Shown: positions 9,297 to 19,999, counted from the first letter of the stretch. The stretch: 26,116 nt of DNA from Cudoniella acicularis (GCA_013054445.1 JAAMPI010000776.1:1-26116); one strand, 5' to 3'. A program made the numbers and translations. The notes: generated from the letters alone by a model not told the origin.

Positions 9297-11159
9297 ATGT
9301 CTGCGTTAAGGCTTGCCTTAATAGTAGTTGTCTTACTAGTCGTAATACTTCGTGCTCTTAAGTTTCTTAGAGTCTTCCCCTCTAAAACGGCGACGTCGTC
9401 TACTCCTTATATTATAGCCGTTGTTACTTACCTAGTTGTTATAGATCTGACCGTATATATCTTCTCTCCGACAGTTTCTCTTTTTACCTACGAACTAGAC
9501 CTACGAATATAGCACCGTATAGAGAAGGAGCTCTACCTATATATATCTTAGTAGAGTGTATGGCTATATATAGCGCTAGCGAATAAGGAAGAGCTTATAG
9601 CTAAAGACTTGCTAGTTATCGATATTAGAGTCGGCGAGCCGCCTCCTAACCCTAGCTTAGGTCATTTATAGGAGAGTCGACCTAGCGGAATCTAGGTACT
9701 AAGAAACAAGTTCTCTAGTAAGATTGACTAGGCTATAACAGAGGTAGACGTTCTCTTTAGTATAGATATCGTTGACCTACGACTATAATAGGCTCTTATA
9801 CGATCATCGCTCTAACTTAACGCTTAGCTAAAGGTGCCGGTTATAAGACTAAGCGTACTCTACGGTAGGGCTAAGCCGAGACTAGATACTCGGGCGGCTT
9901 TAAGAGTCAGGGAGGATAGTAAATTCAAGATTGTCTAGATCTCTAACACGTATATAGTCACTAGTGTCGGGGTATATAAAGATACTATTAATGCCTATAA
10001 GAAGAATCTGTTAGAGAGCGAGGCTGACCTACTTACGGTAAACTTTATTAGAAAGATCTTAGATATCGAGAAACTAGACCTTATGATTCTTACTAGAGAT
10101 CAGTTATACTACGATATCTCCGACAGCCAATCTGCCCTCTTTAAGGTAGTTACTCCTATTATCGAGCGTTTAATCCTATTCGTAGCCGTCTTTAGTAATC
10201 ATAATAGTAAGGGCATCTACGTATTATCACGTAAGTAACTTCTTTTATAAGGTAGTAAATATATAGAGCAAGCGATCGATAATATACTCGGAGTTGTTAT
10301 ACTCTCGTAAACGGTATAGACTATTTTGATAGTTATATAATCCTAATAAGCTAGGTCTTAAGAATAATAGCTATCTATTCTTACTAACTAGATTATAGGC
10401 ACGGTATAGATGTCAATACTTTAGAATCTGCCTTTTAGCCTCTACGAGTCAGGCCTAGAGCAGGTCGACGGTATAGGCAACTTCTACCTTTAGGTCCTAG
10501 CTCTCGCCCCGTCATAGCTCCCGTTATCGACTTTATATTTCCTAGATTCGTACGGTCAAATACTAAGTAAGATATATAATCCCGACTATAACCCTATCAA
10601 GTAAAGCCAAATTAACTAGTTTACGAACACTTCTTAAGCGTAACGAAGCGCGCGTAAAAAGGACGATAACGACAACCGCTTTTATCTGTCTCTAGCCTTC
10701 CTATATATCCCTCTTCCCGAGTTTAGAGACCGCTATCTTAATATACGTAACGGCCACCGGAAGGAACCGACTAAGGGCCCTAGCTTTAATTCCTATTTCT
10801 ACGACGCTTTAGTCAAAGGAGGCGTATTAGTATTAGGCTACGGGCACGATCACGTAAATGACTTTTACGCTCTACTGCTATAACAAACGTAGTAGGATAG
10901 CGACAAAACCCCTTAGCCTGGCCCTTAGCTATACTATAGAGGTAGTAATAGGTTCGGGGGATATTATTCGTACGATAGAAAGCGATTTTACCGACGAACG
11001 CGGGTTTAGGAACTCGATACGAGTATCGGGAGCTTAAAGACTTAGAAGCGGGTCGAATATACTATAGACAGAGTTGATAAGCTAGTGTTTATAGAAAGTA
11101 GAGCGGTGGTTGATCCCCCTAGAGAAGAAGATAAAGGTAAAAGCTATAAAGTAAGTTAA
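9297..11159 (+). pseudogene. Dcr2-like calcineurin-fold metallophosphatase, RIPed
   Basis: Starts at ATG 9297 with a hydrophobic N-terminal anchor (LALIVVVLLVVILRAL) and a second membrane stretch (IIAVVTYLVVIDLTVYIF). It reads through to about 11159 without a frameshift apart from one intron (10231-10398; GTAAGT donor, TTACTAAC branch site, TAG acceptor) that joins VLS-R-T. Metallophosphoesterase motifs are present but damaged: KFKIV.ISNTYIVT (normally D.H), LMILTRDQLYYD (GDQLHHD), VFSNHNSKGIY (GNHDSEG), and YGHDHVND (GHDH intact). The C-terminus has YDRKRFYRRTRV and RVEYTIDRVD, as in fungal Dcr2/SIA1-type phosphatases. About thirty TAG/TAA codons sit where Gln or Trp is expected. Damage to metal ligands (D to N, H to Y) fits C-to-T change at CpA on either strand. 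Dcr2 homologues dephosphorylate regulators in yeast; this copy is dead. Confidence 0.85.
10231..10398 (+). other. Intron in the phosphatase pseudogene
   Basis: GTAAGT at 10231 follows TCAC, TTACTAAC is the branch site at about 10380-10387, and TAG ends at 10398. Removal restores VLSRT followed by the TA.MSIL.NLPFSL stretch typical of the family. At 168 bp it is long for a fungal intron. Confidence 0.7.
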
Positions 11160-11478
11160 AGCTAATATCGCTACGTGATATAGTAAAAAGTATAGGGAGA
11201 CTGCCAGGCAGCTATAAGACTCTTTATAATACTCGGGCAGTTTAAGAGTTTTATATTTAAAAGAGAGTTATTAATTTAAACAACTATACTTGTTTAATCT
11301 TAATAATAAGATTAGAAGCCTTTCGTTTGATTTTCGAAGAAGCGAAGGAAAAGAATAATATTTCTCTTATACTTTCTTAGTTACCTAAATAAAACGATAG
11401 AAAGTAAATATAAATATATAACTACTTATAAGGACTAGTTATTATTAAATTAATTCCTTCCGGTAGGGTATATATATT
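11160..11478. other. RIPed convergent spacer
   Basis: Spacer between the phosphatase (+) and TPR-type (-) remnants, so it holds two former 3' ends. Nothing else was recognised. Confidence 0.35.
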
Positions 11479-13650
11479 TTAGGCTTCCCTATTAAGCTAC
11501 TCGTTAATATTATCCTTTCCTATCAACTCTTCTATTTCTCCTCGTAGTGTGTTAGCGTCTTCCTCCCGGCCCTAACCTCGAAGCCAACCCTCTAGAATAT
11601 TTATAAATTTAGGGACCTAAGAATATTATATTCTCTACTAATCTATAATTATTCGTATCGCCTCTCGTATAGTCTATTCTATTACTAGAGTCTTCTCTTG
11701 ATTAAATTGACTACGAGAAACGATTTTTAGAGATTTTATCTTCTCGACAATTCTTTTAATATATATCTTATATTCTTAAAGTAGCGAAAGGACTTCTAGC
11801 GCTATCTCCTCCGCTTCGTTATAGCGTCCCTGTCTGTTTAAATTATACGCTAGGTTAAGTATTACCCGCGGGGTCGGGAGTCTAAGAATGCCTCCGAATT
11901 AAGTAAGGAGATCTCGAAAAAGCCGTTCTTCTTTAAGATAATTTATAATCCCGTATACGCGCTTTATATAATCGAGACGAACAGATATAGCGAGTCGACT
12001 AAACGTTTCGAGTTCGCTATTAAAAGTATTAGTAGTATATTTCTAAATTTATATTATAGCCTAGTCAAGAGATTCCGAGTCAAGTTTATCGAGAAGCCGA
12101 CATATTTGACCCTAAGGATGCCCTTTCCTAGTGACTTTTATAGACATTCTTTTAATAAAGTCACGGAGAAAGGAAGTTACTTTAGGGAGCCCGGTTTATA
12201 TAAGGTAGATAAACACTTCGAGAAAGTAGGCTAGGGTTCGAGGATACTCGGCTCGAAGGATTTGTTCGACAAGAGTAGAGGCTTTAGAAAGTGCGCGGCG
12301 AAACTCGACGTGTAATCCCTTTTCTATAAGTATAATAGTAGTAAAGTAGTACGAGTCGAAATCGTTATATAGGTTATTATATAACTCGGCGCTATTTAGA
12401 GTAAGGAGGGTCTTATAGTCGTCTAAAATCATATTTCGACAAGAGTTTTCGAAATATATCTTAATATTATAGAACAGATTCTTAGAAACTAATAGAGCCT
12501 AAGGTAGAGACGGTATACTTGCTATAGCCAAGTTCGCTTCGACACCTGCTCTAGCCGGGTCTAGTATTAGATAAAGGTACTTTGTCTAACAGTAAAAGGG
12601 TATATCCCTAATATGGCCGTCGAAATATAGTATACTAACTATATCTGGCTATTTTATTTTGATTAGACTATTCGCGGCTAGCCTTAGTAGGGCTTTCGGG
12701 TCAGGAGTTCTAATTGATAGCGTGTTATCTATGTCTATATCTTATATCTTTTCTATTCGCTCGTGACTAAGTATCGATCGTTTAGGTCTATAAGTGTCGG
12801 TATCGCTAGTAACTGATATAAGCGAGGAGTTCGCGGCCTATCCGATTTAAGATTACTAGCTAGGTTAAAAAGGGATAAGGTTTCGGAAATATATACGGAG
12901 GGTTTATAGGATTATATCGCTTAGGCTATTCTAGCCTTCTTCTTCGTATTTATTAACAATATTAAGGTCTCGAAGGAACTAGACCACCTTAGTAAACATG
13001 TCCCCTTTAGTTAGTATATACTACTCCTAGCTTTTCGAAGACTTAGAAATTTTCCTAATAGTAGACAATAAAACTTATATAAGGTCGCTAGGTTTCTTAG
13101 GAAAGAGAATTATATATCTAGAATATAAGGCCCGTATAAATCTACGATATCTTCGACCGACTCTTATCTAGCCTATTATTTTCTTTCGAACGATATTAGG
13201 GTTATACGCCCTTGATTTATAAATTATAGTAACGACGGTAGCGACGCTACTATTTTTAGTCGTAGAACATCGCTACTTTATAGCGTTAAGCTCTAAGATA
13301 AGATTATAGTATAGAGTTGTTAGGAATCTCTATAAGGCCTTATTAAGTTTACGACGTGTTTCTATACTATACGTATATTCGTAGTGATCTACTAGAGACT
13401 AAATTCGTAAAAGACTATAATAGTTTTGTTTAAGTGTCTCTATAACACTCTTATAGATATTAATGTCTTTAGATTTGATTGACTATAATAAACCGAGTTT
13501 AGATATTCGGGAATTCCTGTCCTTAGGCAATGAATTCCCGACCTAGGGCGGCGGCTCGGATCCTAAATCCTCGTTATTAGATACTATACTCTCCTACGAG
13601 GCTATAATTTTAGTAAGGTTGTTATACGATCTCTAGGACAGCCTTAGGGG
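11479..13650 (-). pseudogene. TPR-type protein related to Clr5-domain proteins, RIPed
   Basis: The C-terminal half is clear. From ATG 12432 an open run reads MILDDYKTLLTLNSAELYNN, DSYYFTTIILIEKGLHVEFR, RALSKASTLVEQILRAEYPR, TLAYFLEVFIYL. It continues through stops as VTRKGHP.GQICRLLDKLD, VRLDYIKRVYGIINYL, LRLPTPRVILNLAYNLNR, GRYNEAEEIALEVLS, IREAIRIII and REEDANTLRGEIEELIGKD, ending near 11479. The paired helices with GRYNEAEE and HP-TL-type spacing mark tetratricopeptide-like repeats, as in the C-terminal part of fungal Clr5-domain proteins. Upstream the same frame continues (RPKRSILSHERIEKI, RTPDPKALLRLAANSL) into an N-terminal half (IETRRKLNKAL, SVATVVTIIYKSRAYNPNIV, IRVGRRYRRFIRALYSRYII) that is duplicated at 17655-18600. 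I could not find the Clr5 motif itself. Clr5 in Neurospora is tied to cellulose response, but homologues are highly paralogous. Confidence 0.65.
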
Positions 13651-14023
13651 ACCCCGTTGACGCTCCTTAATCTACTACGCGTAGTTAGCCTATAGAGTTC
13701 TCCTAACAAGTTAAGCGAAATCACCTTGTCGTTAGTAAGTAGTTCCTCTAAAGTATAGTGCTCTAACCGGGAGCGTATGTCCCCGCTAACTTGTTGATCT
13801 ATTATAGAGGTGAGGAGATAGATCAGGCTAGAGTCTGCCTCGGATCTGTAAAACAAGGAATCTCTGCCTTAGGCGTGGACTATCACTGGCGACATCTTAG
13901 AGCTCGTAGAAATGACAAATCGACCACGTAGCTTAGGCTCTAGGCTGGCACGTGTAGTATACTTCCGCTCTTATCAGGTGGCGCAAAGTGCCCTATGCTA
14001 TAGGTAATCTTGTGCGGCCGGCA
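12780..14023 (-). repeat. Repeat unit, copy A (5' half of the TPR-type gene plus upstream flank)
   Basis: Collinear with copy B at 17655-18926, about 4.9 kb to the right and in the same orientation. Shared blocks include TACTACTCCTAGCTTTT (about 13020), ACATCGCTACTTTATAGCG (about 13268), ACGACGTGTTTCTATACTAT (about 13351), and GAGATAGATCAGGCTAGAGT (about 13813). Both copies end at a palindromic inverted-repeat element. The copies differ by many C/T and G/A changes, as expected from RIP of a duplicated sequence. The CpA-rich stretch from about 13800 on is much less mutated. Confidence 0.8.
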
Positions 14024-14172
14024 CTAACTTAATCTGTAATCCTAAGTTAAGAGGGACGCGGTGGTCTTTTGCGTTCCTACGTCCCGCCTTCCCCGCGTCC
14101 CTACGTCCCTCTTAGATTGCAGATTAGGTTAGCGTGGACGCTACGCTAGAGAGTGTCATATATAAAATTTTG
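14024..14172. mobile_element. MITE-like palindromic inverted-repeat element
   Basis: A left arm (GCACTAACTTAATCTGTAAT... through GAGGGACGCG, 14024-14058) is the approximate reverse complement of the right arm (CGTCCCTCTTAGATTGCAG then ATTAGGTTAGCG, about 14105-14135). They are separated by a short C-rich stretch with GCGT/ACGTCCC repeats. The right arm goes on with GCTAGAGAGTGTCATATATA and AAATTTTGTGAGCG, shared with 20716-20750. It looks like a non-autonomous element or two abutting ends of a longer DNA transposon. Ends and target-site duplication were not resolved. Confidence 0.6.
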
Positions 14173-15125
14173 TGAGCGCACTTTAGGGGCCACGTAGGGC
14201 CAGCTAATAGGAAACATATAGAACAGTACAAAACAATTTCTTTCCTGAGTAACGCTAGTACATGTGAGTAGGACGGATTGCGCTTCTTATATAACATTGC
14301 TCGAGCATCTATCTCTCCGAGTTTTGATTCATTGGCTTAACGACATGGTTAGTGTGTTTAATAACGTGTAGAAGGAAGTCAGCTCTAATCGCTTCCACCT
14401 AAATAGCACAACCTCCTCACGTGGATATTATTGTGTCTTAGAAATTGGAGGTTCGGCTGATTTTGCCAATGCTTATTAGGGAACAATACGTAGTCGCCCA
14501 CGTGATCGATAGCCACCACGCCGCAAACTTGGAGCGTAGCAAACGGTGATAAAATTCGCCGACTTTCCGTGCGAGGATGGGATGGTTCGGTCGAAAGAGA
14601 AGGAAGGATATGGGAAGGAGAAATGTGAGAGTAGTCCTCTTTGTTGCACGTCGTAAATTCTTTACCGAAATCGTAACCTGTCGAATAGCTAAAAGCCTCG
14701 ATCTCAAGTGGTTAGAAGACTTTTAGGCGGGGCCACTTCTGGTCCCGGCGAAATTGCCCTGCCGAGCATTACTATGGTTCTGGGAAACAAAACGTGGTTG
14801 CGCACGTGATCGACAGTCACATGCTACAAATTTCAAGCCATCCGACGACGATAAAAATTGGCCCTACATAAGAATTCTTGGTGTTCTAACCCCTTATTTG
14901 AGGCATCAGCAGGTGGGTTTATAGCAGTTGAGGGGTAGGCGGCGTTACACCCCGTGACGCACGCTACTAAAAGAGATTTTGTAATAGATGTAATTGGCCA
15001 ACGTCCTACTCAATTAGGCAGATTTCATTACCAGAGGAGTTCTAAATCATATGATTGAGCCACGTCACGTTATCAATTGACGATATAAGGGAACACCTCC
15101 TATTACCAAACTTTTAAAAATTTGT
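14173..15125. other. Less-RIPed spacer with a diverged internal repeat
   Basis: No gene was recognised. CpA and TpG are retained. Two related segments sit about 300 bp apart: 14487-14562 (CCCACGTGATCGATAGCCAC, then GCAAACTT and GGTGATAAAATTCGCC) and 14793-14865 (GCACGTGATCGACAGTCAC, then ACAAATTT and CGATAAAAATTGGCC). The minus frame 14438-14707 lies over the first and resembles no known protein. The 15043-15058 motif TAAATCATATGATTGA lies about 85-95 bp upstream of the FAD oxidase remnant. Confidence 0.5.
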
Positions 15126-15139
15126 TATACGCTATAGTA

Positions 15140-16430
15140 GCTATAGTTCGTAACGAGGACCATTTCGATTATACGATTGTTAGGGGAGGATACTTCGGCG
15201 CTTTAACTGCTCTCGCTTTGATATAATAGTAGCCAGATATACGAATTGTTTAGTTCGAGGGTACCTATACGTATACGGCTTCGTAAGACAAGAGCAAGAT
15301 TATTCGCGTAGCTTATAAAGACGAAGATTATGTTGCCTTTATCGAGAAAGCGTTAGAAATCTAGTAAACAGATCCCCTCTATAGAGAGCACTATCACTAG
15401 ACTAGGTAGATTTAAGTAGTCGGCGAAGGTAGTCACTTAAATACGATAAAGGGCCCAAATGATAGGATAATATCATTTAAGGAGATAAAGTAGATAGTAG
15501 GGTCCTAGGACAAACTAAAGCTTAAGGCTAGTAAGGAATTACGGTTTAACGAGAATATTAGTTACGCCGATTTCGACTTAGCTATAGAAGTAGTAGCTAA
15601 AGAAGCATTAATACTAGGTATAAGGAGAGAGAAGAAAGATGTTATAAGGCTAATAGCTGACGGAGGGGTATGCCGTAGAGTTAAAGCAGGCGATTATAAT
15701 ATTATAGTAAAGAAGGAGACCGTCGTAGCCGCTAGCCCTTAGACTCCTAGACTTCTCGAAAGGTCGAAAGTTGAGTTTCCCTCCGACTTCTTTACCGTTA
15801 CTACCGTTAGAGTAGCTATAATGCCTCTTTAAGAGAAGAAATTCGACGAATTAAAATCTATACTAATTCTCGTTATCGAGGGGGATACGTTCAATTCCCT
15901 CGACATGATCTTATTTCGGCTAATCTATGATTAGGAGAAGTTATACTATCGAGGAAATATAAGGTCTTAAAAATGACTATAACGAATACTTTTCGTATTT
16001 AACACCTCGACGAGCTTAAAGATTTAGAATCTTTTAATATTAGGAAGAATCGGGCTATACTAGATAAAATGCTCTTATAATTTACTAGGAGGCAGCTAAA
16101 CTAGTAGATCTATTCGTACGTGATACGAGTCCTACGTTAATAAGCAACTCTAACAATTAAAGTAGAGATCTTATAACTTCTTACTAATATCCCCTCGTAG
16201 ACCGGGTGCCTAGGATTCTACGACTTACTCTTATAATAGGTAATAGTTACTATTATAGCAAACTTTTGCCGAAAATTAGAGGTATAGTAGTTCGGCGCTA
16301 TCGTAGAGAGACCGGCTTAGACACGTTAGAAGGCCGACTCCTAGAGAGATAGGGTTAGGATAGATCGACGGAGAAAGTAGTAGTATATAGGAGCGTGATT
16401 CTAAAAGACAATTAGAATAGCTACGTAACA
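15140..16430 (+). pseudogene. FAD-dependent oxidoreductase, DAO/fructosyl-amine oxidase type, RIPed
   Basis: The decoded N-terminus DYTIVRGGYFGALTALAL is a damaged Rossmann GxGxxG (expected GGGVFGASTAL), followed by IV.FEGTYTYTAS. Further runs include IIRVAYKDEDYVAFIEKALE, TDPLYREHYH, VGEGSHLNTIKGPNDRII, LRFNENISYADFDLAIEVVA, KEALILGIRREKKDVIRLI, ADGGVCRRVKAGDYNIIVK, and ETVVAASP.TPRLLE. These match fungal FAD-dependent amine/amino-acid oxidases (fructosyl amino acid oxidase/sarcosine oxidase-like). Around 15880-15960 there is an insertion-like segment and a frame change; the frame then resumes with VLKMTITNTFRI.HLDELKDLESFN. The C-terminal third is badly eroded. Family assignment is good; the exact substrate cannot be told. 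Confidence 0.75.
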
Positions 16431-16539
16431 CAAATTAACTTCCCTCTTATCTTTAAGTCGACATATTCCGTTATTTCCTCCTACTATCCTGCGATTAGAA
16501 CCCGCTTATTCTTCTATTCCTAGATCTAGTAAACAAGCG

Positions 16540-17600
16540 TAAATAAATCTAACACGTTTTATAATATTAGTAAAATCTTATATCTAAAGCTATTATAAAA
16601 TTCTTATCGATTTATTTATTCCGCCGATATACTTTAATATCTTATATATATTCTTATATTCTACTAAGTCATCGGTGCTTATATAAGCTATCAAGAAGTA
16701 CTAAGCAGGATAGAGACTAGAATATCTATCTCCGTCCGCTAGTAATTTATAAAGTCTACGTATGACCCTATAACAAATTGATCTGATAAAGGGATAGCTT
16801 AGAGTATACCTATTGTCATAAGACATAGAATCTGGCAAGTTAAGTAGGAGTATTACCCGTAGAGCCGAAGTAAGGCGTAGAGCTAAGTTATTAGTTTATA
16901 TATCTCCGCTGTTACTAGTACGATACGCGTCGCTATCGGCTCTTCTATAGCGTCTACCTACTACGGGGATTCCGTAATCTGTTCTAGAAGATTTTTATGA
17001 TTCTATACGGCGAGGGACTAGGGATGTTAGTTAAATCTTATTGTTTTATAGTCTTACCTTTAATACTATTCTAATTAAATACTAAAAATATACTATCTTA
17101 TATGACGTCCCTATAATATCGTATACTTTTGTCAAGTACTCCTCCTCGCTATATCTAACCCCGCTATAGTCATAAGTCTAGAATTTATATTTATCGGTTA
17201 AAGGTAAAATAGCTATTAACTATATTATATACGTAGCGATGACTACGGATACTTAAAGCTTAAAGTCTCGTATCTAATATAAATATTTAGTCTAGTGTTT
17301 CTTATACTTTTCCGGGAAAATTATTACGTAATAGATTATTAGTATTATAAACGCGTCTAGAACGTTTTATTAAATTAGAGCTATAGCTTATACGAGAGAT
17401 ATACTCTCTAATTGTTTTAGCTTCTCCTTTTATATACTTCCCTCTAAGAAGTACGCCTTTTAGTAAGAGCAGGTAAGAGTAATTGCGATGACATTTATAG
17501 CCCTATTAGAATCTATAAGCGGCATGACCTCGTAGATATAAGGGTTATCTTTAAGAAGTATTCGACCGGTATAAAAGGAGCGTATATCTATAAATCATTA
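16540..17600 (-). pseudogene. Unknown protein remnant, RIPed, possibly membrane-associated
   Basis: Minus-strand frames give coherent peptides: GRILLKDNPYIYEVMPLIDS, NRAINVIAITLTCSY, KEKLKQLESISLV.AIALI, NVLDAFIILIIYYVIIFPEKY, then after a frame change NLPDSMSYDNRYTLSYPFIR, SICYRVIRRLYKLLADGDRY and FLIAYISTDDLVEYKN. The stretch AFIILIIYYVIIF could be a membrane segment, though RIP itself turns codons towards I, L, Y and F. I do not recognise a family. It is convergent with the FAD oxidase remnant and sits beside copy B of the repeat. Confidence 0.45.
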
Positions 17601-17654
17601 ATTCTAAGCTAGATATAGATACTAAATTACTTATAAAATTCGCGGACATTTAAC

Positions 17655-18600
17655 CCTACGTTTAACTTTATTTTAATAAGGCTATTCCTAGTCAACCTAA
17701 TAACTAGTATAACCGAAGAGTTCGTAGTCTATTTAATTCGAGATTACTAGCCTAGCTAAAATTAAAAAGAGATTAGGCTTTAAAAAGGGACCCGAAGCGT
17801 TTATAGGACCTTGTTACTTAGATTATTCTAGCCTTCTTCTTTATACTTATCGACAATACTAAGGCCTTAAAGAAGCTAGATAGCCTTGTCGAAGTCCTCC
17901 CCTTTAATAGGTATATACTACTCCTAGCTTTTAATAGACTTAGAAATTCTCCCTAATAGTAAACAGTAGGACTTATATAAGGTCGCTAATCTTCTCTAGA
18001 AACAGGATTAAATATCTAGGACATAGGGCCGCTATAAACCTACGATATCTTCGACTAACCTTTACCTAATTCTTTATTTTATTCCGAACGATATTAGGTT
18101 TATATTTCCCTGATTTATAAATTATAGTAACGGCGAAGGCAACACTACTATTTTCGGTTATAGAACATCGCTACTTTATAGCGTTAAGCTCTAAGATAAG
18201 GTTATAGTAGAAAGTTATTAGAAATCTCTATAAGATCCTGTTAAGTATACGACGTGTTTCTATACTATACGTATAGTCGTAGTGATCCGCCGGGGACTTA
18301 AGGTCGACACTATTTTTAGACTAGTACTATAAGAGATTATAATAGTTTTGTCTAAATGCCTTTATAATACTCTTAGGGATAGTGATATCTTCGGATTTAA
18401 TTGACTATAATAACCCGAGTTTAGATATTCGGGAGTTTCTGTCCTTAGGCGATAAATTCCCGTCTTTCGATAGTAGATCGGGTTTAGACGGTAAATCACT
18501 ATCTCCGGATAGTGTTTTCTCTTATAATAATAAAATTTTAGTAAGGTTGTTTTACGATCTCTTAGGCAGCTTTAGGAGATACTATTAAAGCTCTATAATA
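17655..18600 (-). pseudogene. Truncated second copy of the TPR-type gene's N-terminal half
   Basis: The minus frame reads LSGDSDLPSKPDLLSKDG, NLSPKDRNSRISKLGLL, SIKSEDITIPKSIIKAF, SPADHYDYTYSIETRRILNR, YYNLILELNAIKQRCS, SSVAFAVTIIYKSGKYKPNI and V.RRYRRFIAALCPRYLILF. It is the same protein segment as at 12830-13600 (IETRR, LILELNAIK, VTIIYKS, RRYRRFI shared). The homology breaks near 17655-17700, before the TPR half, so this copy is truncated. The plus-strand open frame 18382-18588 runs antisense to this frame and is taken as a shadow. Function is unknown. Confidence 0.6.
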
Positions 18601-18926
18601 TACTATACGCGGTTAACCTGCGGGGCTCTCCTAATAGCTTAAACGAAATCACCTTGTCGTTAGTAAGTAATTCCTCTAAAGTATAATACTCTAACCGGGA
18701 GCGTATTTCCTTACTAACTTGTATACCTATTACGGATTGCGGAGGTGAAGAGATAGATCAGGCTAGAGTCTGCCTTGGATTTGCGAACTACCTTTGCGTA
18801 GCCACGTAGTTTAAGGCTCTTAGCTGGCACATGCCAGAACATGGCACTTTCTACGGCCTCCCGGCGACTATGCCCTATTCGTGCGATAAGCCTGTCACAA
18901 AATTAGATGTGTGAGACTCAGCTTTA
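17655..18926 (-). repeat. Repeat unit, copy B
   Basis: Counterpart of copy A at 12780-14023. From about 18730 the two share GAGATAGATCAGGCTAGAGT and then CCACGTAG...GCTGGCAC, with indels, up to the inverted-repeat arms. Confidence 0.8.
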
Positions 18927-18998
18927 GCGTCTACGCTAACCCAATCTGCAATCTAAGAGGGACGCGCCCTTCTTAGATTCTGAATAGGGTTAACGCCC
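18895..18998. repeat. Left long inverted repeat plus abutting opposite arm
   Basis: GCGTCTACGCTAACCCAATC through GGGACGCG (18927-18966) is a near-perfect reverse complement of 20676-20714. Outward, TCACAAAATTAGATGTGTGAG (about 18897-18917) also mirrors the sequence right of 20716 (…GCATAAAATTTTGTGAGC). Immediately inside, CTTAGATTCTGAATAGGGTT (about 18972-18991) is a degraded opposite arm, making a small palindrome like that at 14024-14172. Confidence 0.7.
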
Positions 18999-19990
18999 GC
19001 TCGGAAAGTAAAGTTTCACAAACTCGATTTCTAGTTAATTCGAATGATGACTAGGGTCCTACGCAAACGGAGGCCTGTCGCGGAACGCCTCTCGCCTAAA
19101 CCTTGCCGGCGTCAGGTCTAGATGCTTCTTGTTAGCGGATTCCACAGCCTTATATCTATACCCTCTGCTGCTAAGCTTCTATTCTTCCAGATCAGCCCTA
19201 GTAAACTCGATACTTTTAACGACTTCATTCTCCGGTCCACTTATAGACGGGCTATTTAAGGTAGGCCAATTAGTCCGATATGTTGTGCTTCTGATGGCTT
19301 TTATACCAAGTGAGGAAGAAGCCAACAAATGTTTGGAACGTGTGCTATGACCTTTACTGATATGCTGTTTTATAGGACGGAGGTGGTAGCGCGACGAGGG
19401 AACGATGTCAAGATAGTATATTGCTCGAGCATCTATCCGTACATCAATCGTAAGCCTGCCAGCTGGGTCGGGATGAGGATGCTGCGTACAAGCCAGTGCT
19501 AGATAGATGCTCCAGGTTGTATAGCACTGTCGTCTAGGATCACGTTATAAACGCGTGGGACAATCTTAATAGCTAGTGTATTATACGGCAAGCGGGGGAC
19601 TCCTAGGTGCTTCTGCTTAGCACTTCAGAGCAATACATATCTTTCCACATCGGTATCAATAGCAAAAGTATTCTTTAAGCCTAATCCGTTTTAGGAGACC
19701 AACGCTATAGACACTGGATGCTCGCGTCTATTAGTAGATAGATCTCGAGTCACCCCGAGATAGCAAATGTTTTTCCTTTCACTTCTTTCTTTATATAAAA
19801 GCACTACGTATCGTTATTAAGGGGAACTTATCATAGGCGTATAGCGAACATAAAGTATTATATTTGTAGAGATCGCAGAATCGGTTACGAGGGCGTTCAA
19901 ATCAAACTAGAAACACTAAAATCCAAGATCCTATATCAACAATCTAGCCTGGCCCGGTGCCTATCTCACTCCAGGGCTGTTCTCACTCTC
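18999..19990. other. Mostly non-RIPed segment, no recognised gene
   Basis: An open plus frame at 19129-19350 (73 residues; LADSTALYLYPLLLSFYSSR, then FIPSEEEANKCLERVL) extends a little upstream of its ATG. It looks protein-like but matches nothing I know, so I leave it as a possible fragment. The segment 19487-19725 is a direct repeat of 20768-21055. A TATA-like stretch (ttatataaaag) lies near 19790. Confidence 0.4.
19487..19725. repeat. Direct repeat, copy 1
   Basis: Shares with 20768-21055 the blocks GTACAAGCCAGTGCT, GTATAGCACT.TC, ACTCCTAGGTGCTTC, TCTTTCCACATC.GTATCAA and CGTTTTAGGAGAC. Copy 1 lacks two short internal stretches present in copy 2. The minus reading DVERHVLL and YNMILDDSAI appears in copy 2 and in altered form here, so it may once have been coding. 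Confidence 0.75.
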
Positions 19991-19999
19991 TTGTGGCTA

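Noticed and set aside
13644..13856. 70-residue minus-strand frame in copy A
   Set aside because: It lies upstream of the coherent N-terminal frame and has no obvious continuation; I treat it as part of the repeat flank, although a 5' exon cannot be excluded.
14438..14707. 89-residue minus-strand frame
   Set aside because: No family resemblance, low-complexity start, and it covers one of two diverged non-coding repeat segments.
18382..18588. 68-residue plus-strand frame in repeat copy B
   Set aside because: The minus frame is coherent in both repeat copies; copy A has no matching plus frame of this length.
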